A stretch of 64,000 bases of DNA, taken from the NCBI GenBank assembly GCA_017427885.1, contig JAFRRW010000011.1:372001-436000 (forward strand), written 5' to 3'. The DNA comes from Bacteroidales bacterium (GTDB lineage Bacteria; Bacteroidota; Bacteroidia; Bacteroidales; UBA932). Position numbers and translations under genes: made by a program. This document shows positions 53,245-61,125 of this stretch, piece after piece. Every line of letters starts with the position of its first letter. Positions within the stretch are counted from its first letter, which is position 1. The notes beneath the pieces are model-generated. The model ran no database searches. It saw only the letters and a program-made list of their open reading frames with translations, and was not told the origin of the DNA.

Positions 53245-53691
53245 ATGGACAATAATAGCATCATAACCAACATCCGGTATTTTAAAAATCTTCGGAAGAT
53301 GAGCCAGAAGGTACTCTCCGAAAGGACGGGCATCAACATAAAGACGCTGCAGCGGTATGAATCCGGTGAGACTCCCATCCTGAAAGAAGATGCCGCCGCT
53401 ATGATTTCCGAAGCGCTGGGGATTTCGGTCGAGGAACTCCTCCTGGGCTATAAACCCAGCAGGGACGCGGCGATGGAGGTTAAGGAAAACAAGATGAAAT
53501 ACGAGGCGTTGCTGGCAAGCGAAAAGGCCGCCTACGAAGAAAGGCTCCGGCAGAAGGACAAGGAGATTTCCCTTCTGGAAAAGAACAACGAGGACTTGCG
53601 CTCTTCCCTGGAAAGGGCGCACCAGATGAACAGGATGTATGAAAGGAGGCTCTCGGACCATCCCGAAAATGAGGAAAACCCTGAAAAATGA
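53245..53691 (+). CDS. XRE-family HTH protein with C-terminal coiled coil
   Basis: The 148-residue protein starts MDNNSIITNIRYFKNLRKMS. A lambda-repressor-type HTH covers residues about 8-65 (QKVLSERTGINIKTLQRYESGETP; EALGISVEELLLGY). A charged coiled coil follows (residues about 70-140, with KAAYEERLRQKDKEISLLEK and repeated heptads). The coiled coil probably dimerises the protein. It could regulate itself or the neighbours, but no target site could be assigned. rnhB follows 30 bases downstream. Confidence 0.85.
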   Translation: MDNNSIITNIRYFKNLRKMSQKVLSERTGINIKTLQRYESGETPILKEDAAAMISEALGISVEELLLGYKPSRDAAMEVKENKMKYEALLASEKAAYEERLRQKDKEISLLEKNNEDLRSSLERAHQMNRMYERRLSDHPENEENPEK

Positions 53692-53702
53692 TTAACTTCG
53701 TG

Positions 53703-53718
53703 CAATCGCCTACGATTG
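53703..53718. repeat. CAATCG/CGATTG inverted repeat before rnhB
   Basis: Two 6-base arms with a 4-base loop lie just before the rnhB start. No T-tract follows, so it is not an intrinsic terminator. It may hold back ribosome access or be an XRE site. Confidence 0.3.
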
Positions 53719-53721
53719 CCG

Positions 53722-54342
53722 ATGGGAAAGGAAATTCATCTTAAGGATCATCTGGAAGGCAACCGGCTGGAAGCCGGGTGCGACGAAGCGGGACGCGGCC
53801 CCCTTGCCGGGCCGGTCTTCGCCGCCGCCGTCATCCTCCCGGAAGGCTTCTCCCACCCTCTTCTGAACGACTCCAAGAAAATGAGCGGGAAGGACAGGGC
53901 CTTGCTCAGGGAAATCATCGAGCGGGAAGCCGTCGCCTGGGCCGTGGAAGCCGTCTCCCCAGAAGAAATCGATACCATCAACATCCTCAACGCTTCCATA
54001 ACCGGGATGCAGAGGGCAGTCCTCCGCCTCGATCCCAGGCCCGATTTCCTCCTTATCGACGGCAACCGGTTCAAGCCGTTCGACAGGTATTCGTCCAAAG
54101 ACTACAGGACCATAGTGAAGGGTGACGCCACCTTCACTTCCATCGCGGCCGCCTCCGTCCTGGCCAAGACCCACCGTGACGAGTTCATGAAAAAACTTGC
54201 CCTGGAATATCCCCAATACGGATGGGAACGGAATTTCGGCTATCCTACCAGGGAGCATCTGGATGCCATTAAAACCTGTGGCCTCACCCCCTGGCACAGG
54301 CGTTCCTTCCATCCCAAGGAACTCGAACCTACATTATTTTGA
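53722..54342 (+). CDS. rnhB: Ribonuclease HII
   Basis: RNase HII cleaves RNA in RNA-DNA hybrids and removes single ribonucleotides from DNA. The sequence has the acid pair in AGCDEAGRGPLAGPVFAAAV, the third Asp in FLLIDGNRF and the fourth near ASVLAKTHRD. It ends AIKTCGLTPWHRRSFHP, the family signature. The ATG at 53722 is preferred to the TTG at 53716; length is 206 residues. It is in a plus-strand run with the S46 peptidase, which has its own promoter. Confidence 0.96.
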   Translation: MGKEIHLKDHLEGNRLEAGCDEAGRGPLAGPVFAAAVILPEGFSHPLLNDSKKMSGKDRALLREIIEREAVAWAVEAVSPEEIDTINILNASITGMQRAVLRLDPRPDFLLIDGNRFKPFDRYSSKDYRTIVKGDATFTSIAAASVLAKTHRDEFMKKLALEYPQYGWERNFGYPTREHLDAIKTCGLTPWHRRSFHPKELEPTLF

Positions 54343-54343
54343 C

Positions 54344-54351
54344 TATATTTG
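54344..54351 (+). promoter_or_regulatory. -7 element for the S46 peptidase
   Basis: TATATTTG fits exactly, immediately after the rnhB stop. It sits 30 bases before the chosen ATG at 54381 and after an in-frame ATG at 54339, which is therefore rejected. Confidence 0.6.
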
Positions 54352-54380
54352 CTTTCCAAACGAACAAATTATTCATTCAA

Positions 54381-56537
54381 ATGAAAAAGATAACAGCCAT
54401 TATCGCCGCTCTCGCAATCTGCGCCAGCGCCTTTGCAGACGAAGGAATGTGGATGCTTCCACTCCTTCAGAAAATGAATTCGAAACAGATGATCCAGCTG
54501 GGCTGCCGCCTGACCCCCGACCAGATCTACAGCATCAACCATTCCTCCCTGAAGGACGCCGTCGTCCAGTTCGGAGGTGGCTGCACCGGGGAACTCATAT
54601 CGGACAGCGGTCTCCTGATAACCAACCACCACTGCGGATACAGCAGCATCCAGGGCCTTTCCTCGGACGAGCATAACTATCTCGAGGACGGCTACTGGGC
54701 GATGAACAAGGGAGAGGAACTTCCCGTTCCCGGGCTTTCGGTCACTTTCCTCGTGAGCATGACAGACGTGACCTCCGTATTGGAAAAAGTGGAGAAAGAA
54801 GCCCGCAAGCAGTTCAAAGGAGCGGACGACATCGATGACCAGGTGGCCAAGGCTGTAAGGAAGGCCGGAGACGACCTGTGCAAGGCCGCCGAAAAGGACA
54901 ACCCCAACACAACGGCGGTCCTCGAGGACTTCTACAACGAGAATGTCCATTATCTCATCATCTACAAGACCTACAGGGACGTCAGGTTCGTGGGGGCTCC
55001 CCCCGCATCGATGGGCAAGTTCGGAGGAGAGACCGACAACTGGATGTGGCCACGCCATACCTGCGACTTCTCGATGTTCCGGGTCTATGCGGGGGCTGAC
55101 AACGAGCCTGCCGAATACAGTGAAAACAATGTCCCCTACACTCCCAAGCAATCCCTGAAAGTGTCGCTCAAGGGGTATAAGGACGGTGATTTCACTATGA
55201 TAATGGGATATCCCGGAAGCACCCAGAGGTTCCAGACCGCCGAGCAGCTGAAGGAGATGGTCGAGAGCAACAACATCGGCGTAGCCGCACGCACCCTCCG
55301 CCAGGACATCATGTGGGAGGCGATGGAAGCCGACCCCTCGGTACGTCTGAAATATGCCAACAAATACGCAGGGAGCGCCAATGGCTGGAAGAAATGGCAG
55401 GGAGAGGACCTGGCCTTCAAGAAACTCAACATCATAGGCCGCGAAGAGCAGAAGGAGGCTGATTTCACCAACTGGGTGAATGCGAAGAAAAACCGCCAGG
55501 AGAAATACGGCGGAGCCCTTGAGAAGATCAACGAAGGAGTCCTCGCCGACAAACAGGCCACCCTCGACTCCCGCCTGCTGATCGAGACCCTCCTGAGAAT
55601 CGAGCTCTCTACCTTCCCTGCATCGGCAATGAGCCTGGTAATGAGGGAACTCAATGCAGGAAAAGACACTGCGGCGGCCCTCCAGACGGCTAGCGAAAGG
55701 CTCAAGGGCGCCTACAAAGACTATTACGAGCCCCTTGACCGCAAGGAGGCCTCGGCCCTTCTGAAATACTACCGCGACAACGCCAGGAGCGAGAACTATC
55801 CCGCCCTCGAAGGTAAGGATTTCGCTACGATGGACATCGACGCCTACGTGGATGAACTGTTCGACTCTTCCGCCTTCACCTCCTACGAGAAAGCATCAGG
55901 TGTCATCGAGGCCGGCATTGACGCCATCCAGGCCGACCCCGCATTCAAGTTCTACAACAGCGCCATCCTGGGGCCCCTTATGAAAGTCTATCCCGCAGCC
56001 TCCGCCCACGCGGGGCAGATTTCCGAAGGAGCCAAGGCGTTCGGAGCCGGACTGATGGAATGGAAGAAGGACGAACCCTCCTATCCCGACGCGAACTTCA
56101 CGATGAGGCTGACTTACGGTACGGTGAAATCCTACTCCCCCAAGGATGGTATCTCCTATTGGGACCACACCACCATCGCCGGAGTTCTTGAGAAAGAGGA
56201 TCCCGACAACTATGAGTTCCGCGTCCCCGCCAAACTCAAGGCCCTCTGCGAGGCCAAGGATTTCGACGGATACCTCGACGCCGACGGCACCCTCCACACC
56301 TGCTTCCTGACCAATAACGACATCACCGGCGGCAACTCCGGCAGCCCCGTCCTCGACGCCCACGGAAACCTTATCGGCCTGGCCTTCGACGGCAACTGGG
56401 AGAGCATGTCCAGCGACGTGATGTTCGAGCCTGACCTTCAGAGGTGCATCTGCGTGGACATCAGGTATGTCCTCTTCATGATCGACAGGTTCGGAGGAGC
56501 CGGCTACCTGATGGACGAGATGACTTTCGTAAAATAA
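54381..56537 (+). CDS. S46 family dipeptidyl-peptidase (DPP7-like)
   Basis: The 718-residue periplasmic peptidase has a signal peptide (MKKITAIIAALAICASAFA) and the mature start DEGMWMLPLL typical of the family. The catalytic His is in ITNHHCGYSSIQ and the Ser in DITGGNSGSPVLDAHG. The residue 18 after that Ser is Gly (LAFDGNWE). In the family Gly at this place goes with DPP7 (hydrophobic P1) and Arg with DPP11 (acidic P1). It removes dipeptides from oligopeptides, a main route of protein feeding in Bacteroidota. The Mrp ATPase follows 1 base after its stop. Confidence 0.94.
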   Translation: MKKITAIIAALAICASAFADEGMWMLPLLQKMNSKQMIQLGCRLTPDQIYSINHSSLKDAVVQFGGGCTGELISDSGLLITNHHCGYSSIQGLSSDEHNYLEDGYWAMNKGEELPVPGLSVTFLVSMTDVTSVLEKVEKEARKQFKGADDIDDQVAKAVRKAGDDLCKAAEKDNPNTTAVLEDFYNENVHYLIIYKTYRDVRFVGAPPASMGKFGGETDNWMWPRHTCDFSMFRVYAGADNEPAEYSENNVPYTPKQSLKVSLKGYKDGDFTMIMGYPGSTQRFQTAEQLKEMVESNNIGVAARTLRQDIMWEAMEADPSVRLKYANKYAGSANGWKKWQGEDLAFKKLNIIGREEQKEADFTNWVNAKKNRQEKYGGALEKINEGVLADKQATLDSRLLIETLLRIELSTFPASAMSLVMRELNAGKDTAAALQTASERLKGAYKDYYEPLDRKEASALLKYYRDNARSENYPALEGKDFATMDIDAYVDELFDSSAFTSYEKASGVIEAGIDAIQADPAFKFYNSAILGPLMKVYPAASAHAGQISEGAKAFGAGLMEWKKDEPSYPDANFTMRLTYGTVKSYSPKDGISYWDHTTIAGVLEKEDPDNYEFRVPAKLKALCEAKDFDGYLDADGTLHTCFLTNNDITGGNSGSPVLDAHGNLIGLAFDGNWESMSSDVMFEPDLQRCICVDIRYVLFMIDRFGGAGYLMDEMTFVK

Positions 56538-56538
56538 G

Positions 56539-57588
56539 ATGGACCAGTACGGCATTTTGAAACTGCTCCACGAAGTCAAGCACCCCGGCAAGGGGGACAG
56601 GGACATCGTGGAGCTTGGAATGGTGAACGACGTGTCAGTGAACGACAAGTCCGTGACCGTCACCCTGGCTTTCCCGGGCAGGAAAGACCCTCTTGCAAAT
56701 TATCTTGAGGGAAGCGTCCGGGCGGCACTGTACAGGCACCTTCCCTCCGGAATGAACGTGAACGTAAAGACCGTGGTGAAGGAAAAGGCCGTCAAGCCGC
56801 AGGAACTCGGTACCGAAGAAGTTGAAAAAATCGGTCATATCATCGGCATCGCCTCCGGCAAGGGCGGGGTTGGGAAATCCACCGTTGCCGTAAACCTGGC
56901 GGTCGCCCTCGCCCGTATGGGATATAAGGTGGGGCTGGCGGACGCCGACGTCTACGGACCCTCGGTCCCTACGATGACAGGGACGGAAGATGCCGCACCC
57001 GAAGCCGTGGACGAGGACGGCAGGAGCGTCATCCTTCCCATCGAGAAATACGGGGTCAAGTGGATGAGCATAGGATATTTCGCCAGGAAGGGACAGGCCC
57101 TGATCTGGAGAGGGCCAATGGCCAGCAGCGCCCTCAAGCAACTGGTCCTGCAGGTCAGATGGGGAGAGCTTGACTTCCTCCTTATCGATATGCCCCCGGG
57201 AACCGGCGACATCCACATCAGCCTGGTCAACGACATCCCTATGGAAGGCGCCATACTTGTCACCACGCCGCAGGAGGTCGCCCTGGCCGACGTCGAGAAG
57301 GCCATCGACATGTTCCGCAACGACAAGGTGGACAAGAAGGTGTTCGGTATCGTGGAGAATATGTCCTGGTTCACCCCCGAAGAGCATCCCGAACGCAGGT
57401 ACTACCTGTTCGGGAAAGACGGCGGGTTGAAACTGGCCGGGCATTTCGGAATACCCCTGCTGGGACAGATTCCGATAGTGCAAGACATCCGCGAAAGCGG
57501 GGACGCCGGGGAACCGGCAGCCCTTTCCTCCCGCCCCGACGCCCTTGCCTTCATCGAACTCGCCGGGAAACTGGCGGGAGCGGTCTAA
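56539..57588 (+). CDS. mrp: Mrp/ApbC-family P-loop ATPase (Fe-S cluster carrier)
   Basis: The 349-residue protein has an N-terminal MIP18/DUF59 domain (residues about 5-80) and then a MinD-like ATPase: the deviant Walker A in IASGKGGVGKSTVAVNLA, DADVYGPS and LIDMPPGTGD. It ferries or assembles iron-sulfur clusters in the cytoplasm. The C-terminal region reads ENMSWFTPEEHPERRYYLFGK; the CxxC pair found there in E. coli Mrp is absent, so cluster binding must use other ligands or is lost. Confidence 0.93.
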   Translation: MDQYGILKLLHEVKHPGKGDRDIVELGMVNDVSVNDKSVTVTLAFPGRKDPLANYLEGSVRAALYRHLPSGMNVNVKTVVKEKAVKPQELGTEEVEKIGHIIGIASGKGGVGKSTVAVNLAVALARMGYKVGLADADVYGPSVPTMTGTEDAAPEAVDEDGRSVILPIEKYGVKWMSIGYFARKGQALIWRGPMASSALKQLVLQVRWGELDFLLIDMPPGTGDIHISLVNDIPMEGAILVTTPQEVALADVEKAIDMFRNDKVDKKVFGIVENMSWFTPEEHPERRYYLFGKDGGLKLAGHFGIPLLGQIPIVQDIRESGDAGEPAALSSRPDALAFIELAGKLAGAV

Positions 57589-57593
57589 CTGCC

Positions 57594-59837
57594 TTATTTC
57601 ACATAGACGCGTCCGCCAGTGATCTTCTCACCGGCATTCCTGCCGAGCCAGACTTCGAACCAGCCTTCCTCGACACGGAAGTTCATGTCGGCATCCCATA
57701 GGGCGAACTGCCGGTTGGGGATTTCCAGTTCCACCTCACGGCTTTCGCCCGGCTCCAGGGTGATCCTCTTGAAAGCGGCAAGCTGCCTGAGAGGACGGAC
57801 TACGGATGCGAGTTCGTCGTGGATGTATGCCTGGACCACCTCGTCTCCCTTGACGGAGCCCGTGTTGGTGACCGTCACCTTAACGATGAGGGGCTCTCCT
57901 TTTTCAATGGTTTCCGGCATCTGCATATCGCCGTAGCCGAAGGTCGTATAACTCAGGCCGAAGCCGAAAGGATAGAGCGGTGATCCGTCGTTCTCGACAT
58001 AGCCGTATCCGCGGCCGCTGGACTTTATGGAATGGTATGAAGGATTCTGGCCTATGCTTCGGACCCAGGTGAACGGCAGACGGCCGCCGGGACTGTATTC
58101 TCCGGTGAGGACGTCGGCGATGGCCCGTCCTCCCTGTTCTCCGGGATACCAGGCCTCAAGGACGGCGGCAGCCCCGTCGACCCAGCCGGAAATATCTATA
58201 ACCGCCCCGTTGTGGAGGACTACAATAACTGGTTTACCTGTGGCTATCAGGTCCCTGACCATCTTTTCCTGGTCTATCCTGACCTCCAGGGACTGACGCC
58301 CGTCCACAATGAGTCCTCCTCCCGTCCCCCGCTCCTGCCTGACCGTACTGGACGGCAGGTTGAAACTGCTCCTGTCGCTCCCTTCCTCTTCCGTGATGGA
58401 CGGGAAGAAAATGACGACGTCGCATCCGCGGGCGGCCTGGACACTTTGCCCGGCAGGTGCGAGATACACCTCTGCGGAACCTTCGAAAGCCTTTTTCAAT
58501 CCCTCATAGGGAGTTATGCCTTCTCCTTTCCATCCTCCGATGCCGCCGCTGTAGTCACCGAGGTTAAGATGGTCGGCTGCGGGACCGAACAAGCCTATGC
58601 GACGGATCTTCCCCTTCCTGAGCGGCAGGATACCGTCGTTTTTCAGTAAGGTCATGCACTCGAGGGCGGCCTCATAGGCGAGATTGCGGTGCTCCTCGCA
58701 ACGGACGACGGCAGCGGCAGCCTCCGGATCGACGAACGGGTCATCAAAAAGGCCGATGCCGAATTTGACCTTAAGGATACGGCGGACGCTCTCGTCAAGG
58801 ATCTTCTCCGATATCTTCCCGGATTTCACCAGGTCGATCAGATGCTCGTTCGTGGTGTTGAGCTGGAGGTCCAGGCCGTTGTTCATGCTCAGCGCCAGGG
58901 CGTCCTCGGGAGTTTCCGCGACGTGGTGGTTCCTGCTAGCTATATCCACGGCCTCGTAGTCCGAAACGACTATCCCTTCAAAACCCCATTCATCCTTGAG
59001 GATATCCTTCAGCAGTTTCCCGTTGCAGCTGGCCGGTATCCCGTCCACGGAATTGTATGAACTCATTATTCCCCTTGCTCCGCCCTCTTCCACACAGGCA
59101 CGGAATGGCTCCAGATACACTTCACGCAGCTCTCTCCACGATCTGATTGACGCAAAGGAGTCGTGTCCTCCCTCTCCATAGTTGTCCACGAAATGCTTTG
59201 GTGTAGCCACGACGCCGTTCCCCTCGAGCCCCTTCACGTATGCGACGCCCATACGGGAGTTGAGGAGGACATCCTCTCCATAACTCTCCTGGCCCCGGCC
59301 CCAGCGCTGGTCGCGGGTGATGTTTATCACCGGTGCATATACCTGACGCACGCCGACTGCCCTCAATTCCCTGGCTACTACCTCCGCCTCCCTGGAATAC
59401 AGGTCTTCGTCGAATGTCGCCGCCATCCCTATGCTCTGGGGGAAACAAGTCGCATTCCCCCACTGGGCGCCGTGCAGGGCCTCCCCGTGCTGCAATACCG
59501 GGATTCCCCAGCGGTTGGCCTCCATTGAAAGACGGGTGTCCTCGTTGATGCGCTCCGCGACGGATTTCGGGTCATTGGGAAGATTGCCTTCAGGAAGGAA
59601 ATGTCCCACATTGCGGACGTGCCCCAATGCGTAGTTCCTTTTTTCATAGTACTCATTCATCCGAAGGAGTTCGGCACTCGCCTGGTTCACCTTCTCCTCG
59701 ACCGTCATCCTGGAAAGCAGGTCTTCAACCCGCTTCCCGACCGGCAGGTCGGCATCCCTGTATTTCGGTTCGTCATTGCACGCACTGAGACCGGCTGCAA
59801 CTATCATTGCAACCCCCAAAAGCATTCTCACTTTCAT
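57594..59837 (-). CDS. GH3 family beta-glucosidase-like lipoprotein
   Basis: The 747-residue protein has a lipoprotein signal (MIVAAGLSACNDEP), so it is anchored at a membrane. It has the GH3 domain order: (alpha/beta)8 barrel with the nucleophile Asp in GFEGIVVSDYEAVD, then the alpha/beta sandwich, then the C-terminal fibronectin III-like domain (TVTNTGSVKGDEVVQAYIHD). RWGRGQESYGEDVLL matches exo-beta-glucosidases and xylosidases. It follows the esterase gene by 28 bases with no promoter between, so they are probably co-transcribed and may work on the same plant glycan. Confidence 0.93.
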   Translation of the reverse strand: MKVRMLLGVAMIVAAGLSACNDEPKYRDADLPVGKRVEDLLSRMTVEEKVNQASAELLRMNEYYEKRNYALGHVRNVGHFLPEGNLPNDPKSVAERINEDTRLSMEANRWGIPVLQHGEALHGAQWGNATCFPQSIGMAATFDEDLYSREAEVVARELRAVGVRQVYAPVINITRDQRWGRGQESYGEDVLLNSRMGVAYVKGLEGNGVVATPKHFVDNYGEGGHDSFASIRSWRELREVYLEPFRACVEEGGARGIMSSYNSVDGIPASCNGKLLKDILKDEWGFEGIVVSDYEAVDIASRNHHVAETPEDALALSMNNGLDLQLNTTNEHLIDLVKSGKISEKILDESVRRILKVKFGIGLFDDPFVDPEAAAAVVRCEEHRNLAYEAALECMTLLKNDGILPLRKGKIRRIGLFGPAADHLNLGDYSGGIGGWKGEGITPYEGLKKAFEGSAEVYLAPAGQSVQAARGCDVVIFFPSITEEEGSDRSSFNLPSSTVRQERGTGGGLIVDGRQSLEVRIDQEKMVRDLIATGKPVIVVLHNGAVIDISGWVDGAAAVLEAWYPGEQGGRAIADVLTGEYSPGGRLPFTWVRSIGQNPSYHSIKSSGRGYGYVENDGSPLYPFGFGLSYTTFGYGDMQMPETIEKGEPLIVKVTVTNTGSVKGDEVVQAYIHDELASVVRPLRQLAAFKRITLEPGESREVELEIPNRQFALWDADMNFRVEEGWFEVWLGRNAGEKITGGRVYVK

Positions 59838-59865
59838 AGAAGTCCTTCCCGTCAGTTAATGTTTT

Positions 59866-61065
59866 TTATTTGAAAATCTTCCTTGCGAAAATGGTCAGAT
59901 ATATCCTCCAGTTGGCCCAGATGTGGCCGCCGGAGGTCTCTACGTATTCGTAGGGATAACCTTTTGAATCAAAGTAATTCCTCATTTTTTCATTTCCTTC
60001 GTAGAGGAAATCCGTCTTTCCGATGCCAATCCAGTAGAGTTTCGGCTTCTTGGCGAACAGGGTGGCGAGCTGGCCCTCAATCTCGGGGTCTATCTCATCC
60101 GACACCACCCTTCTGCCGTCGACATAGGAAACCTTGTTGACGAAGGCGGCAGCGGAGAACAGTCCCATATAGTCGAAGGTGTCCGGCCACCTCTTGGAAA
60201 TCTGGAAGGTGTGGCCGCCGCCCATCGAAAGGCCGCAGATGGCCCTGGCGGACTTCTTGGGAATGGTCCTGTAGTTCTTGTCTATGTAGTTGACCACGTC
60301 GGGGAAACTTTCGTCCATAGTCGCCGCGGCCTGTCCGCGCACCCTGCCTCCGACGGTCGAGACATTGACTCCGGCGTTGAACTCTCCGGGGGCCGCGGGA
60401 GTGTTGGGATAGCCGTTGGTCATCACCACGATCATAGGCTTGGCGCTGCCGTCCGCGATTACGTTGTCAAGGATCTGGGCGGCGCGTCCGAGCGTCGGCC
60501 AGGCGTCCTCGTCGCCGCCGGCTCCGTGCAGCAGGTAGAGGACCGGATATCTCTCCTTCCCTCCGACATAGCCGGCTGGGGTGTAAACGGTCATCCTCTT
60601 GTTCATCTTGAGTGTGGGGCTGTAGTACCACACCTTCGACATATTACCGTGGGGCACGTCATTGGCCTGATATAGCCAGCCACGGTCTCCCTGTTCGCGG
60701 GATACGATGAAGATGTTAAAGATTGATGTCACATCCCGGCAGACGAAGATGTTGGAAGGGTCCAGCATATCGGTGCCGTTGACCACGAAATGGTACTTGT
60801 AGAGTTCAGGATCCAGGACATCAGTCGTGTATTCCCATACACCGTCCTTGTTCTCCTTCATCTGGGCGTTGCCTTCAGGAAGGCAGTCACCCGAAACGGC
60901 CACCGTTATGGCCTTGGGAGCAAGCAGGCGGAAAGTCACCGTCCCGTCGGGATTGATTTCGGGGGAAGTGGTGTTGATCCTTCTTCCCAGGGCTTCCTGG
61001 GCAGACAGGCTGCAGCAGGCGACAGCCACCGCAGCGATGATGGTCATTATCTTTTTCATATACAT
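59866..61065 (-). CDS. Secreted CE1-like esterase with N-terminal Ig-like/CBM48-type domain (paralog of 12872)
   Basis: The 399-residue protein has a signal peptide (KKIMTIIAAVAVACCSLSA). An E-set/CBM48-like N-terminal domain (INPDGTVTFRLLAPKAITVAV; YKYHFVVNGTDMLDPS) and an esterase-D-type hydrolase follow. Ser is in ICGLSMGGGHTFQ, Asp in IGIGKTDF and His in VETSGGHIWANWR. This is the feruloyl/acetyl xylan esterase architecture. Same domain plan as 12872-14176, but with about a third of residues conserved by eye. Start Met1 or Met3 (61059). It leads the unit with GH3. A weak -7-like TATCTTTA lies at 61089-61082. Confidence 0.9.
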   Translation of the reverse strand: MYMKKIMTIIAAVAVACCSLSAQEALGRRINTTSPEINPDGTVTFRLLAPKAITVAVSGDCLPEGNAQMKENKDGVWEYTTDVLDPELYKYHFVVNGTDMLDPSNIFVCRDVTSIFNIFIVSREQGDRGWLYQANDVPHGNMSKVWYYSPTLKMNKRMTVYTPAGYVGGKERYPVLYLLHGAGGDEDAWPTLGRAAQILDNVIADGSAKPMIVVMTNGYPNTPAAPGEFNAGVNVSTVGGRVRGQAAATMDESFPDVVNYIDKNYRTIPKKSARAICGLSMGGGHTFQISKRWPDTFDYMGLFSAAAFVNKVSYVDGRRVVSDEIDPEIEGQLATLFAKKPKLYWIGIGKTDFLYEGNEKMRNYFDSKGYPYEYVETSGGHIWANWRIYLTIFARKIFK

Positions 61066-61125
61066 AAAAGTCTGATGACCATAAAGATAGTGTTTTCGAT
61101 AAAATAAACAACACCCCGGCCCTTA

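Noticed and set aside
53716-53721. TTG start for rnhB
   Set aside because: ATG follows two codons later and fits the family start better.
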